Shown piece after piece: positions 35,468 through 46,698 of a DNA stretch of 64,000 nucleotides. Location of the stretch: contig WAID01000007.1 in assembly GCA_016584495.1 (NCBI GenBank), positions 3,768,001 through 3,832,000 of the forward strand, given 5' to 3'. Positions within the stretch are counted from its first letter, which is position 1, and each line of letters begins with the position of its first letter. The stretch is from Celoporthe dispersa (taxonomy: Eukaryota; Ascomycota; Sordariomycetes; Diaporthales; Cryphonectriaceae). A model generated the notes under the pieces. That model ran no database searches. It was given only the letters and a program-made list of their open reading frames with translations, and was not told the origin of the DNA. Position numbers and translations under genes: made by a program.

Positions 35468-37267
35468 TTAGAGCTCGACGTACTCGACCATGACGGTGGC
35501 CTGCTTCAGCCCGGCCTCCTCGACCGTCCTGTCTAGGTCCTCTAGTAGGTCCTTGCCCTGCGGCATCACCTTGAGCTCAAACACGGCGCCGGCCCCTCCG
35601 TCGAGCGGTTCTGCCTTGAGCCACTCGTAGATGCGCCGGACAGGATCAGAGAGGGCGAACCGCCGGATCACCCTGCCGTTAGCGTGCCGGAACTGGATCC
35701 TTGTCACGGTCGGGTTCTGCTCTGGTTCGGCATGTGGCCTGTCGGCGGCGATGCCGGCGAAGATGGAGTCCTCTGCCGCGGGTGCGCTCGCCGCCGCCGC
35801 CTCCTCCTCCTCCATAGGTAGTGCGCTGGCCATGGCCTCGTCCTCGGCGTCGTCGGCAGCGACGCCCTTCCCCCTGTCCAGCGTGAGGGACTTTGTCAGG
35901 GCGTCCGGGTCGTGCACGTTGACGGCAGCCGCCGAGGTCCCGCTGCCGTTGGTCGCGAGGCTGTTGCGCAGCGCCATCTCCAGCATCTCCTCCTCCGTCA
36001 TGCGGTCCACGTCGACGGCCCGCTGCGGCGCCTTCTGCTTGGAGACGGGGTTCTTGCTGTTGCGCGCCAGCGAGTAGCGGTCCAGGAACTCGACGAGCTG
36101 GGAGAGGAACTCCTGCGCGGACGGGAAGGGGATGCCCGACCACACCTTGACCTGCTCGCCCGTGCGGGGGTCGATGATCGCCACGTGCGGGAAGTTGTCC
36201 CGGTTCTCCTGGGCGTGGTGCGGGAAGTAGAAGGTGTTGTACTCGGTGGCGCGGGGGTCGTCCTTGCTGTACTGCAGGAATATGAAGCTCTCCCTGACCA
36301 GCGAGGTGATGCCGTCGTCCTTCCATATATCCCGGTTCAGCGCCTGGCAGTTGAAGTCGTTCATGTCCTGCACGTTGACGAGGATCCACATCTTGTTCGC
36401 CTTGCCCTCCTCCCGCGCGTCGTCCCACGAGAGCGGCGACATCAGCTGGTAGGGAGGGCGGAAGAGGTCGGCGAGGCGCCGCGCCCGCTCGCCGGCGCCG
36501 GCGCCACCACCAGCGGCCTCGGCGAAGGAGGGAGGCCCGGGCGGCTGGGAGCTGTCCTCCCAGATCGACTGGCCAAAGGGGTTGCCCTCACTGTATCCTG
36601 GCTGTCAGCCCGTGTCCCCCACGTGTCCTGCAGGCATGTCACGTCATGAGGGGGGCTCCCGTCTCACATTGTGCCGTGCGGGCCCTCGAGGCAATGTAGC
36701 CGGGGAGGGCGCCGTAGTCATCCTCATCGGGGGCGGCGTAGCCGCTGGGGGCCACCAGGGTCTCCGTGGTTCGTGCGATGGGAGCACGCACCCCGTCGGT
36801 ATCCATGGCGTTCTGGCCGTATATCTCCTCCTGCATGCGGCGGGCCATGGCCTCGTCATCGTTCTCCTGGGCGATGCGCTGGCTGCGTTCCATAGATTCG
36901 AGGCGGTCGCCGCCGTCGTCGCCGCCGCCGTCGTCGTCTAGACCGTCAAAGTCAACGTCGTCGTCCGAGTCTATGGTGATGACGCCAGAGGGCCTTCCCG
37001 ACCGGCGGCGCGCGATGAGGACTGTGGCTGGGCGGCAGGCACGGCAGCGGCACCACCGCGATCGGTACCAGCATCAGCACCAGCAGCAGAGGACGACGAT
37101 GCTGCATTGGCAGAGGCCTGTTCGGAGAAGGAGTTCGCGATGTCGGGGTTCTCGAAGAACATGTTGACCGCGGCCATGACGTCCCCCTCGGTCATGCTGA
37201 GGCAACCTGCAGCGACGGTGGCATTCTGGTTGGTGAAGGCCATGAACTGGGCCACGGCGTCATCCAT
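35468..37267 (-). CDS. UBA-UAS-UBX domain protein (Ubx5/UBXN7-like); one apparent frameshift
   Basis: Cdc48/p97 adaptor linking ubiquitylated substrates to the segregase. Domains in order: N-terminal UBA-like (MDDAVAQFMAFTNQNATVAA, then EGDVMAAVNMFFENPDI), acidic Asp/Gly stretch, a UIM-like helix (QENDDEAMARRMQEEIYG), the UAS thioredoxin-like domain (WILVNVQDMNDFNCQALNRD, then FPHVAIIDPRTGEQ), a second UIM-like helix (EEEMLEMALRNSL), and the C-terminal UBX domain (TRIQFRHANGRVIRRF, then VFELKVMPQGKDL). Model: 37267-37069, 37021-36668, 36601-35468, 561 residues. The first intron would be only 47 nt. The second exon needs one base skipped in the four-G run 36702-36705 to join the UAS exon in phase. 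Domain identity is strong; the exon joins between 36600 and 37075 are the weak part. Confidence 0.85.
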
Positions 37268-38455
37268 CTTGATGGTCCCTATGTATTGTTTTTTTTTTCT
37301 TTCTTTCTTTTCTTCTCTCTCCTTCCTCCACTGTGGTGATTGGGCCTCGGGCGCGTCTGGGCGTGGTGAGGAGGGAGGCGACAGGTCGGTGGTGGCGAGG
37401 GGCCAAGGAGCTGTCGGGACCTTGATCGTCGGTGTCGAGAGGAGAGGGAGTACCTGCTCGCCACGTTGTTTCTCTCTGTGCTCGACCTGTAGACGCCTCG
37501 CTGGCAGCTCTGTCCCTTTCTTTCGGGTCGTTAAGGGCGAAAGGGAACAGGCCTCTCAGCGAACACACACGCGCGGTCTGTGGTCGGGCGGCCGAAGAAG
37601 AAGCCGGTCGAGCGGTCTTTTTTTTTTTTTTTTTTGGTTTTAATAGTCGCAGGTGCTCGTACGTGGTTGCTTGCCTTGTCCTAAAGCTGGCGTTCTGCCT
37701 GGGGGTACTAGCCACGCAGCAGTTCGTCCTGGAAAAGATGTTCGACTTGAGAGAGAGAGGCTGGTCGGGTGGTTGGAGTGAGGAACCGAGCTGCGGTTGA
37801 TCTGGTGGTCTATGGCGAGGAGGGGTTGTTGTTGTGCTGGGCCGGAAGGGGGGGAGGGGGTGGTTTGAGATGGACGGATCTCAATGTGTTAGTTAGCAGA
37901 CCATCTGCGGTCTAGGCTGGTGGCACACTTTAAAGTTGTTTGCAGTGGCCATCGCTTCAGGCGCCGGTGCATGACGCAACCTGTATTTTTAATACCTGCC
38001 TGACATTCTGGCCCCGCCGCTGAGCTTGCCTTGGTGCTGTGTACTATGGTTGGTACCTGGGCATGCTTAGCGCCCATGTGCACCTAGACCCTGCCACAGG
38101 CCCCCCCTGTCCCCCCCCCCCAACCACTATGCAGCAGCACCTGAGCACCTGGAACCCCAAGTAACCTTATGCAGGGTCAAGAGCTGCGGGCCCTCCCGTC
38201 AAACCTAATAGCAGCGCAGCACTGGCAGTTGGGTGTGGTTTACAGCATCCTACAGGCTACTTCGACAGACTTCTTCCTATGAATCATAACAATCATTCCT
38301 AGCACCTAGTATGAAACTGAACTGCTAATAAGGATAAGCATAGTTAGAATTGTCATCACTCATTAGCCAAGGCTGTTGGAGGCCACATCACTGCCCCCAT
38401 TACCACTCCTCGGGTGCGCCTCCTTCACGGCCTTCCCCACCTCCATCGCCCCCCC
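37268..38455. other. Intergenic: UBX promoter and ECM29 3' region
   Basis: Contains a 20-nt T run at 37618-37636 and C-rich runs near 38100-38120. It holds the promoter of the UBX gene and the 3' UTR of ECM29. No gene is recognised. Confidence 0.55.
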
Positions 38456-41400
38456 TCAAAACTCACCAAGTGCCTCCTTCACGACGTCCTTCACCTCCGT
38501 CGACCTCTCACCCTCCAGAGCAGCCTCGATCGTCTTCTTCGCCTGCTCCCTCACCCCCTCAGCAGGCCCAAACACACCGCTCTTGACGGCCCTGGCCAGC
38601 GAGAGCGTGGCCTTAGCCCTCGCCAGACGGTGCGGCTCGACGCCCACGTCTGGCTTGTCCACGTCCAGCGTCGCAAGGTATCCCAGCGCCACCTTCTCGC
38701 GGTCGTCATCTCTGCTGTCGCTGCCCGTCGCCCTTGTCGGGTGGTCCGTCTTGGCCGCCGCGTCCAGCAGGTCCGCCGCACAGCCATACCACGTCTCCCT
38801 CCTGACAGAGTCGAACTTCCTCTGCTCCAGGAACGGCGCCAGCGTGCCAAGAATCTCCCTCAGCACGTCCACCGGCGCCTTGAGCATCTCTGGCCGGCTA
38901 TAAGCCCTGGCCACCGCCTCGGTGGCATTCAGCACCGTCCTGTAGGCCTGGAGCTCCCTCTCCCTCGCCCGAGCTCCCTCCTTCGCATCTCCTCCCGCGG
39001 AGCCGTCGGCCTCGGCGTGGTTCTCGTCGGCATACTGCTCCAGGTAGGGCGTAACGATCCCCACGACGTCCTTCCACAGTCCCCCCTCCAGGTCATCCCG
39101 CGCAGCCGCACACTGCCAGAGACACCTGAACGCGTGCACCCGGTACGCATCGTTGTTCCTCTTGGCCTCTCGTAGCACAATCTTCTTCAGCTGGGCCGCC
39201 GTCGCCTGGTCGCCCTCCCAGAAGGCCTTGGCCTTGGTGTGCACATCTGCCAGCGCGTCGAGCAGCTTCTCCTTGCCCGCAAACGTCTTCAGGGCGAGGG
39301 CCTTGTCGAGCACGGGCCAGAGCTGCCGCAGCTGGCCGACGTTGACCGTCGACCCGGTCAGGTCACCCTGCGCGGCGACAGCCCGGACCGCATCGCCGGC
39401 CGTCAGCGCGCCCGCGTGCTTGAGGCTCCACTGCGGCGCGTCCAGGCCCCTCGTCGCCAGGCCGACAATCTCCGGCACGAATCTCGTCACCGTGCGCGCA
39501 GACCCGGCGTGCGCCTCCCAGACCTTCTTGAAGGCGCTGGCCACGTGCTCGTCCGTGTCGTGCATGCCCAGGTAGCTGAACGGCAGCAGGCTCCCCTCGA
39601 GCGCGTTGAGGTGATCCGGCGAGATCCTGCTCAGTGACACGATCACCGCGGCGACCTTCTCCCGCCTCGCCTCGTCCTCGGCTGAGAAGAACAGCGAGAC
39701 GTACCTGTCCACAAAGTGCTCCTTGGCCTCGCCCGGCGCGTGCCGCATGATGTATGCCGCGGCGCGCGCATACCCGCTGCTGACCTCGTCGTTCTTGTCC
39801 AGGGCCTGCTTCTCCATAAGCTGCAGGAACCGCGCCGCGTACGGCTGAAAGTCACTCGTGTGTCGCATTGCCAGAGCCCCGAGGACCCGTCCGCAGCCGA
39901 CCTTGGTGGGCATGCCGATGGCGCTCTTGATGGTCTCCTCGATCCCCGCCGCGAGGCCGGGCATCACGTCGGCGTCCACGTTGCGCAGGCAGTGTTCGAT
40001 GGCCTGGAAGATGGGGCTCTGGCCGACCATCTGGCTCCGCAGCCTGTCGATCTTGCCGCGGTCGTCCTCGGAGAAGCGCTGGTAGTAGTAGTTGACCGCA
40101 TCCGGCTCGATGGTGCTCAGGAGGCCCAGCATGCGGCTCACGATGCTGGCGATGTACGGCTGGAGGGCCTTGCCGCCCGTCTTGGTGATCGTGATGACCG
40201 TCTTGATAGCAAAGCCCTTCACCTCCTCGACGCTGCTCTCGATGCCGTTCTCGGACAGGAGAAAAGGGAGGGTGGAGGACATCATGTCCCGGGCCGAGGC
40301 GGACACCCCGCCTTCTTCGAGCTGGCGGGTCAGGGTGTTGGCCATGCTCATGCACAGGCGCATGGCGGACTCGCGGACGCTCGCCTTGACGTCGTCCAGG
40401 ACTTTCAGGGCCTTTGTCCAGATCTCGCCGTAGTATCTCTCGTATGTCTGGAACGGCCTCCCGCCGATGAGGTCCGTGATCGCTGCGCAGCTTGCCTGGC
40501 GGACCCGCCACTCCTTGCCGTGGATGGACCCGAGCAGGTCAACGATGATAGATTCAAAGTATACCTCGATGACATAATTCGGGTCCCTGACGAGGGCCTT
40601 CCAGATATCGTTCATGGACCGCTGCACGTTGGGGTTCGGGTCGAACCGGTACCTGAACAGCTTCGGGTACAGCTTGGGATCGACGTCCGACTCGGAGAGG
40701 ATACTGCTCAGGCCAAACTTGCCAAAGGCAGACCGCGTAGACCACGTCGCCGCGTTGGACGCGAGGGACATGAACTTGTAGACCAGCGTCTGGTCGCCCA
40801 CCTCGTTCGCCAGGTTCACAATGTCCTTGTACGAGGTCACAGACCTGCCCTCGCCCGTCGGCAGGGCGCCGGCCTCGAACAGCTCCGTCTCCTCCTCGAC
40901 CTTGAGCTGCGTGCCCGAGCCCGTGAAGGCACCCACGAGGTCCTTGACCAGGTCACCCCTCAGCGCCGAGTCACCCTTCTCGTACACCAGCGAGAGGCCG
41001 CGAGAGGCCGTCTCCTGGATCAGCTCGTCGCGGGCGCTGAGGAGCCGCATGAAGGCGACCTGGCACTCGCGCAGCCGAGACTGGATGTCGGGCAGGTGCG
41101 CGCAGTACTGTATCATGGTGAAGAGCCAGATGCCAGACGCCCTGAGCAGGGATGGCTTCGTGGTCTTGCAGTCTGTCAGGATCTTGTTCAGGGCCTGGTG
41201 CATCTTCTCGGGCCGCTTGCCCACGCGGTAGTCACCCCACGTAGACTCGACGTCGGCCGTCAGCTCGACGATGTCGGAGTCCCACCGCACCACCGTCGCG
41301 GTGATGGCCTCGCCGATGGTGAACTGCACCTCGGCCTGCTTGAGCTCGTACAGGTCGTAGAGATGAGATAGCACGGTATCCACCTCGGCACTGCCATCGG

Positions 41401-44103
41401 TCAGGCCGATAGTCAGCCGCCCCAGTGCCGTGATGGCGCGCTCGTTCCCTTTCTTGCACTCCGGCAGCAGTAGATCCAGCTCCTCGTCGATGGGATCCTC
41501 CTCGTCGATGAAGGACGCCGTCCACAGCTGTGTCTTCACCGTGAGGATAAGGTCCCGAAACGACTGCGGTGAGCTCTGCAGGTCCTTGACCGAAGGCATC
41601 CAGACCTCTGGAGAGATCGTCATGGTGTTGGGTAAATCGATGTCCCCGACGAAGGCCTCCTTCATCCTCTTCGACGCGGCCGCGGCTTCATCGGCGGTTT
41701 CCTGTCCCGGGTCAATCCTCCGCCTCTTGGATGGAGGTGGGTCCGAGGAGCTCACCTGTGATTCATCCTGCCAGCGCGGCGGGGCCACGAATCGGTGAGG
41801 GTAGTACCTGCCCCTGGACCACAGGTGCGCCAGCGCGAGGAACGCGCCCTCGGAGGCGTTCATCCCTGCGCCGGCAGCCGTGTCCCAGCAGCTCGCCCGC
41901 CCGAGCAGGATGTAGTGCATGACGTTGAACAACTCCATCGTCACCACTGGGTGTGCGCCCAGGATGCCGATGGCGCGCGCAGCGAGGCTCCTGACCTCCT
42001 TGTTGTTCGACTGGAGCACGGCCAGCAGCCTGTGGAGCCCTCTCAGGGCGAACCGCGCCAGCACGCCGATGGCACACAGCGAGGCCACGTCGACGAAGGC
42101 CCTGAGGCACTCTTCGGTCGTGCTCGCGTCCTCCTGGATGCCGTCGAAGGCAGCCTCCAGCAGGTCCGTCAGCGAGGTGCCCTGCACGCCACCGAGATAC
42201 ACCTCGATCTCGGACCTCGTCTGCCTGTCGGTCTGCACCAGGGTCTCGAGCCGGCTCTCCCAGTCAGGCCCGAACTCGAACCTCTTGCTCAGCGCAGTCG
42301 CGAACAGCATCTTCTTGCAATAGGTCACGGCCATCGGGAATGCGGCCTCCGTCATGTCCGGGAAGTTCTGCCGAACCCCATAGAGCTTCTTTATTGGCTG
42401 TATGCGGCTCTCGACCCTCTCGTAGAAGAATTGGTACGTCAGGGCTTGCCAGTCTGGTATCGGTTCGTAGCGCTGGTCGCTGTTAAGATAAAACCACCAT
42501 GGATCAAGGCCCTTGAGTCCTTCCTCTATGACCTCGGTGCGCTCGTCGTAGCGCCCTGCAACCGCAATGATGTTCATCCATCGCGCCAGCGGGGTCCGAG
42601 AGGGCCAGGCATTGGTTGACGTATTTCATGGTGACGTAGCGCGTGCTGCGGATGGCCTCACCGCCGTCGGGGAGAAGCATGTAGACGATGAGCACGGTGC
42701 GGAGGTCATGGACCACCTCGTCGTCGGGCCTGAAGAGCGAGATCATGCTGGACAGGGCGCCTTCTACGTGGGCCGCCAGATCCGGCGTCGGGTCCTCACA
42801 GAGGACCCGGAACAGCCACGTGAGGATGTGGAGACGCTTCCTGTGCTCTATTGGGCTGCCCTTGGCAAGCAGCGCGATTGTCTCGATGGCCCTCGCACGC
42901 ACGACTTGGTCCTCCGCCGGGTTCGTCGAGGGCCTGTCCGGGTCGGGCTTCGGCCACCCCAGCTCATCCGAAATGAAATCCTGCAGCATCTCGACCAGCT
43001 CACGCCCGATGGTGAACTCGCCCCGCCCAGGCCCGATGCGCGCCACCCAGTTGGTATACTCAAAGAGGGCCCTGTGGAGCTTTATCAGCTGGAGGCCATC
43101 GGGTCTTGGCTCGCCCGTAGCTGCCCCATCAGAGCCACCGATGTCTCGGCTCACGAGTGCGAGGATCTCATCTGTGAACCTGGAGTCCGTAGACGCTGCC
43201 GATCTCGCCAGCAGCTTGAGGATGCGTATCCGGTACTGCGCCGGCAGACTTGCATGCCTGTCAAAGAGGAGTTCCACCCGCGCCTCGTCTTCCAGGCTGG
43301 CCCTGCTCCGCATCAACATGGCCTCGCCCGCCCCGTGGATCCTGTAGTCGGTACTGCTCGCGGCATACACAGCCGGCAGGAATCGCTCGTCGTCCGTGAA
43401 GGCGCCGCTCGCGAGCAGCCTGACGGCTAGTAACCTCGCCGACGATAGGTCCAGGCCGTCATTGCCCACCAGGTTCCACGTCTCCGCGGGCCTGCCCAGG
43501 GTGAGGAACGCGACCTCGGCCTCGGCCAGGCCAGGCGAGGTCTTGCCCTCCCCAGGAACCAGGGAGGAGGAGGTGGCCGAGCTTCTCCGCCACGAAGGCC
43601 GCATCCTCGGCATCGTTAAGCCCGAGCGCGCCGCGGAGGGCCTCGTCCTCCTTGGTGCCCCTCTGAGGGACCTCCACGTCCTTCAGCACGTGCAGGAACA
43701 GGTTAAACCTCGCACCGACGGTGCGCCCGGTATCGGCCGCGATGCCCCCCACGAGCAGCTCCGCGAGGGCCCTCCTCTCCTGGGGCTTGATCCTCTCGAT
43801 GCTGTGCTGCATGAAGTTGACATCCAGCTGCCTGATCAGGGGGTGGGTGCTCTTCATGTACTGCTCCAGCAGGCTTCCGACCGGCAGCACCACATCAGGC
43901 GGCTTGATGAAGGTCTTGAGGCGGTTGGCGATCAACACGACCTTCTGCCGGACAGCTGCATGCTCGCTGCCCGCCTTCAGCAGGAGCGGTGTCAGGTAGG
44001 TCTTGAGCAGGGCAGAGAGCTTAGGGCCATGGTTGGCGACGTTGATAATGCGCAGGTTGACCTTGTCGACGAGGTCGATCTCGCGCTGCTCAGAGGAGGC
44101 CAT
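38456..44103 (-). CDS. ECM29: Proteasome adaptor/stabiliser ECM29 (HEAT-repeat protein); two apparent frameshifts
   Basis: Giant HEAT-repeat protein that tethers the 19S regulatory particle to the 20S core and acts in proteasome quality control. It is intronless, ~1881 residues, the usual ECM29 length. The N-terminal block (EIDLVDKVNLRIINVA, then LKTFIKPPDVVLPV, LDVNFMQHSIERI) and later segments (DERTEVIEEGLKGLDPWWF, DGSAEVDTVLSHLYDLYE, WATRSAFGKFGLSSI-like region) match the family throughout. Two one-base breaks divide the frame: at 43562-43564 (GGG run) and 42591-42594 (GGGG run). Skipping one base at each gives uninterrupted, family-like sequence (HLLL-LVPGEGKTSPGL; ALSDP-LARWMNIIAVAGR). 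Because the rest is conserved over 5.6 kb, sequence error is far likelier than decay. Confidence 0.93.
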
Positions 44104-45271
44104 GGCGGTGATAGCTTGTGCGAGATCTCATAAGGGAGTGACCAGTATATTGTGGCAGGGTGGGGAAGTGCCGGTCACAACGGCGGAGGGAGGGGCCTCG
44201 AGAAAGAAAAGCCCGCGTACGTAGATCGAGGGTTGGTGGGTGGGTGGGTGGGTGGTGAATCGGTGGTGATGGAGCTGTGATGGTGACGATGATGACGATG
44301 AGAGATGCAGCGCCGAATGCTCGAGATGCGCCGTTTCCCTTGCCAGAAAGAGAAAAGAGAAAGAAGGGCCCAGAATGTGAGCAAGAAGGCGTCCCGTCTG
44401 TGTCATGGACAAGAGAGGTGGAAGAAGGGAAAGGTAGGGAAAGAAAAGAGGTTGCCGTTTTCCACAGTACGAGGGTAGCTTGTGTGAGAACGTGGTCTGC
44501 CTTTTAAGGAAATCAATCAGACAGCAGCTCTGTTCACGCGGCCTCGTTTCCGAGTTGGGCTGGCCGTGCATATGGATTGATGCAGTGTCACCACGTCCAC
44601 CCACCAAGCGTACAGCTCTAACACCATCCCGGCAGGTTTGCTCCCGATACTGTTAGTCGCAACCTGCCGCCACGTACAGACGACCGACCGACCGACCAAG
44701 CATCGACGTCACCTAAAGAAAAAGCAACCACCTTCATTTCCCCAAATTCTCAACAAAATAAATCAGAGAGGCTGGATCATTGTTTCTCGTAAATGTGATG
44801 ATCTGCAGGTGACCTGATCTATTGAATCTATCTCTTGCCGCCCTCGCCTCGGATACATTCATCCATCCGCTGCCGCTCTTAGCAGTCGATGTGTCGATTC
44901 TGTCCGGACGATCACGAGCACGGCCATCAGCGCCTCCAGGTAGATTGCTTTGTCTGCTCTGCTTCCGATCCCGGTAAGAAGGAAAAAGTGTGGTTTTTTT
45001 TCCCAAAATGTATAGTTGGTCTATATATGCTTTCCCACTAGGTTGTACATGGTATTGCTACCCTGAGGACGCAGAGATGGCCACCCCGCTAATGCCCTCG
45101 GTGAGAGTCTACCTTGCCCAGCCGTTGCCGCCCTGATGCAAGATACCATCCCTTTTTGGTTCGTAATCAATCTTGATCCTCCCTCCCCTCTCCCCTCCCC
45201 CCTCCCCCCTCTCCTTGCCAGCCTCCACTTGGTATCCTCACATCCACGTATTGTGATCATTGTGTGTGTGT

Positions 45272-45310
<39 letters not shown>

Positions 45311-45359
45311 AATGTGTATGTTTCTGATTCTCTTTCTCCCTTCTTCTCTCTGTCTCCCT
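44104..45359. other. Intergenic: ECM29 promoter and IDH1 3' region
   Basis: About 1.25 kb between two minus-strand genes, with a GTGG repeat near 44233-44252 and a TG microsatellite close to the IDH1 stop. No coding frame is supported. Confidence 0.55.
45261..45308. repeat. (TG)n microsatellite
   Basis: A long TG/GT tract with two TATG interruptions, lying ~50 nt beyond the IDH1 stop codon and so probably inside its 3' UTR (CA on the coding strand). Confidence 0.9.
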
Positions 45360-46698
45360 CTACGACTTCTCCATCTTCTCCAGGATGGCCTTGGTGAACT
45401 CGTGTGTCGAGTTGTCACCGCCCATGTCGCGGGTGCGGACCTTGCCGTCGGCGATAACAGCGTAGATGGCCTTGGAGATCCTGTTCGCGTGGTCGTCGAG
45501 GCCGAGGTGGCGGAGGAGCATGCTGCCGGACAGGATCAGGGCGCTAGGGTTGGCCTGGTCCTTGCCCTGGATGTCGAGGCCGACGTGACGGCAGCCGGGC
45601 TCGAAAACAGCAACGTCGCGGCCCATGTTGCAGCCGGGCACGATACCCGGACCGCCTACCAGCGCGGCACCAATGTTGGACAGGATGCCGCCGTACAGGT
45701 TGGGCATGACCATGACGTCGAACTGCTGGGGCCTGGACACGCACTGCATGGAGGCGTTGTCGACGATCATGTCGTTGGCCTCGATGGTGGGGTACTCGGC
45801 GGCCGTCTTCTGGAAGGTGGTGCGGAACAGACCGTCGGCGAGCTTCATGATGTTGGCCTTGTGGATGCACGTTACCTTCTTGCGGTTGTTGGCCAGGGCG
45901 AAGCTGAAGGCGAACTTGGCGATGCGCTCAGACTTGGCGCGCGTGATGATCTTGAGCGACTCGACGACGCCCTTGACCGACTGGTGCTCCAGCCCCGAGT
46001 ACTCACCCTCGGTGTTCTCACGGATGATGCACATGTCGACGTTCTTGTGGCGCGTCTCGTAGCCGGGCACGTTCTTGATCAGGGAGATGGAGGCGTAGAT
46101 GTCGAGCTCCTGGCGCATGGCCACGTTGAAGGACTTGTGGCCGGAGCGCTCCAGCGGGGTGTGCAGGATACCCTTCAGGCCCAGCTTGTTGCGGCGCAGC
46201 GAGGCCACGGCCTCCTTGAACATGTCCTCGGCCGACCTGGTGCTCGTGCCGCTGTCGATACCGGTGACGTCGAGCTGCTCCCACTCGATGGGGACATTGT
46301 CGGCCTTGAAGAGCGTCTTGACGCTCTCCGCAACCTCGGAGCCGATACCATCACCGGGGATGAGGGTGACGGTGTACTTGCCGCCGTACTTGGCGGGCTT
46401 GAAGATGTCGCGCTGGACGGTCGCGTAGGATCGGGCGGTCATCGACGGCTGCTGTTGCTGGGCCGCGGCGCGCAGGAGGCTCTACGGTGCAGTATCGATC
46501 TCGTCAGCCTCTTGTCCTCGTCATACATACATACGCCCGTCACCTGGCATTCTTCTGTCTGCCGCGCCCCCCCCTCCCCGGGGGCGCCCTCCTCTGCCAT
46601 GAGGAAAAGGAGGGGCCAGAAGATCGCCTGTGCCCTAAACGTCGTCAAGGATCAACGTCACTTACGGTAGCCGTCCTTGTCGAGTTTCTGGACAGCAT
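45360..46698 (-). CDS. IDH1: Mitochondrial NAD-dependent isocitrate dehydrogenase subunit 1
   Basis: Regulatory-type subunit of the TCA-cycle enzyme converting isocitrate to 2-oxoglutarate in the mitochondrial matrix. Two exons (46698-46666, 46481-45360) give 384 residues with a 184-nt intron right after the eleventh codon. A basic, Ser/Arg-rich presequence (MLSRNSTRTAT, then LLRAAAQQQQPSMTARSYAT) precedes the mature start. Seen: VTLIPGDGIGSEV, RENTEGEYSGLEHQSV, KVTCIHKANIMKL, DNASMQCVSRPQQFDV, the NLYGGILSNIGAALVGG signature and GCRHVGLDIQGKD. The frame is uninterrupted. Subunit 1 rather than 2 is chosen from overall resemblance to yeast IDH1 (for example the region around VPIEWEQLDVTG). Confidence in the enzyme is high, in the subunit good. 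Confidence 0.95.

Noticed and set aside
39716..41371. 551-residue open frame on the plus strand
   Set aside because: Antisense to ECM29; GC-rich codons on the opposite strand create long stop-free frames, and the translation resembles no family.
45312..46670. 452-residue plus-strand frame
   Set aside because: Antisense to IDH1; no independent motif support.
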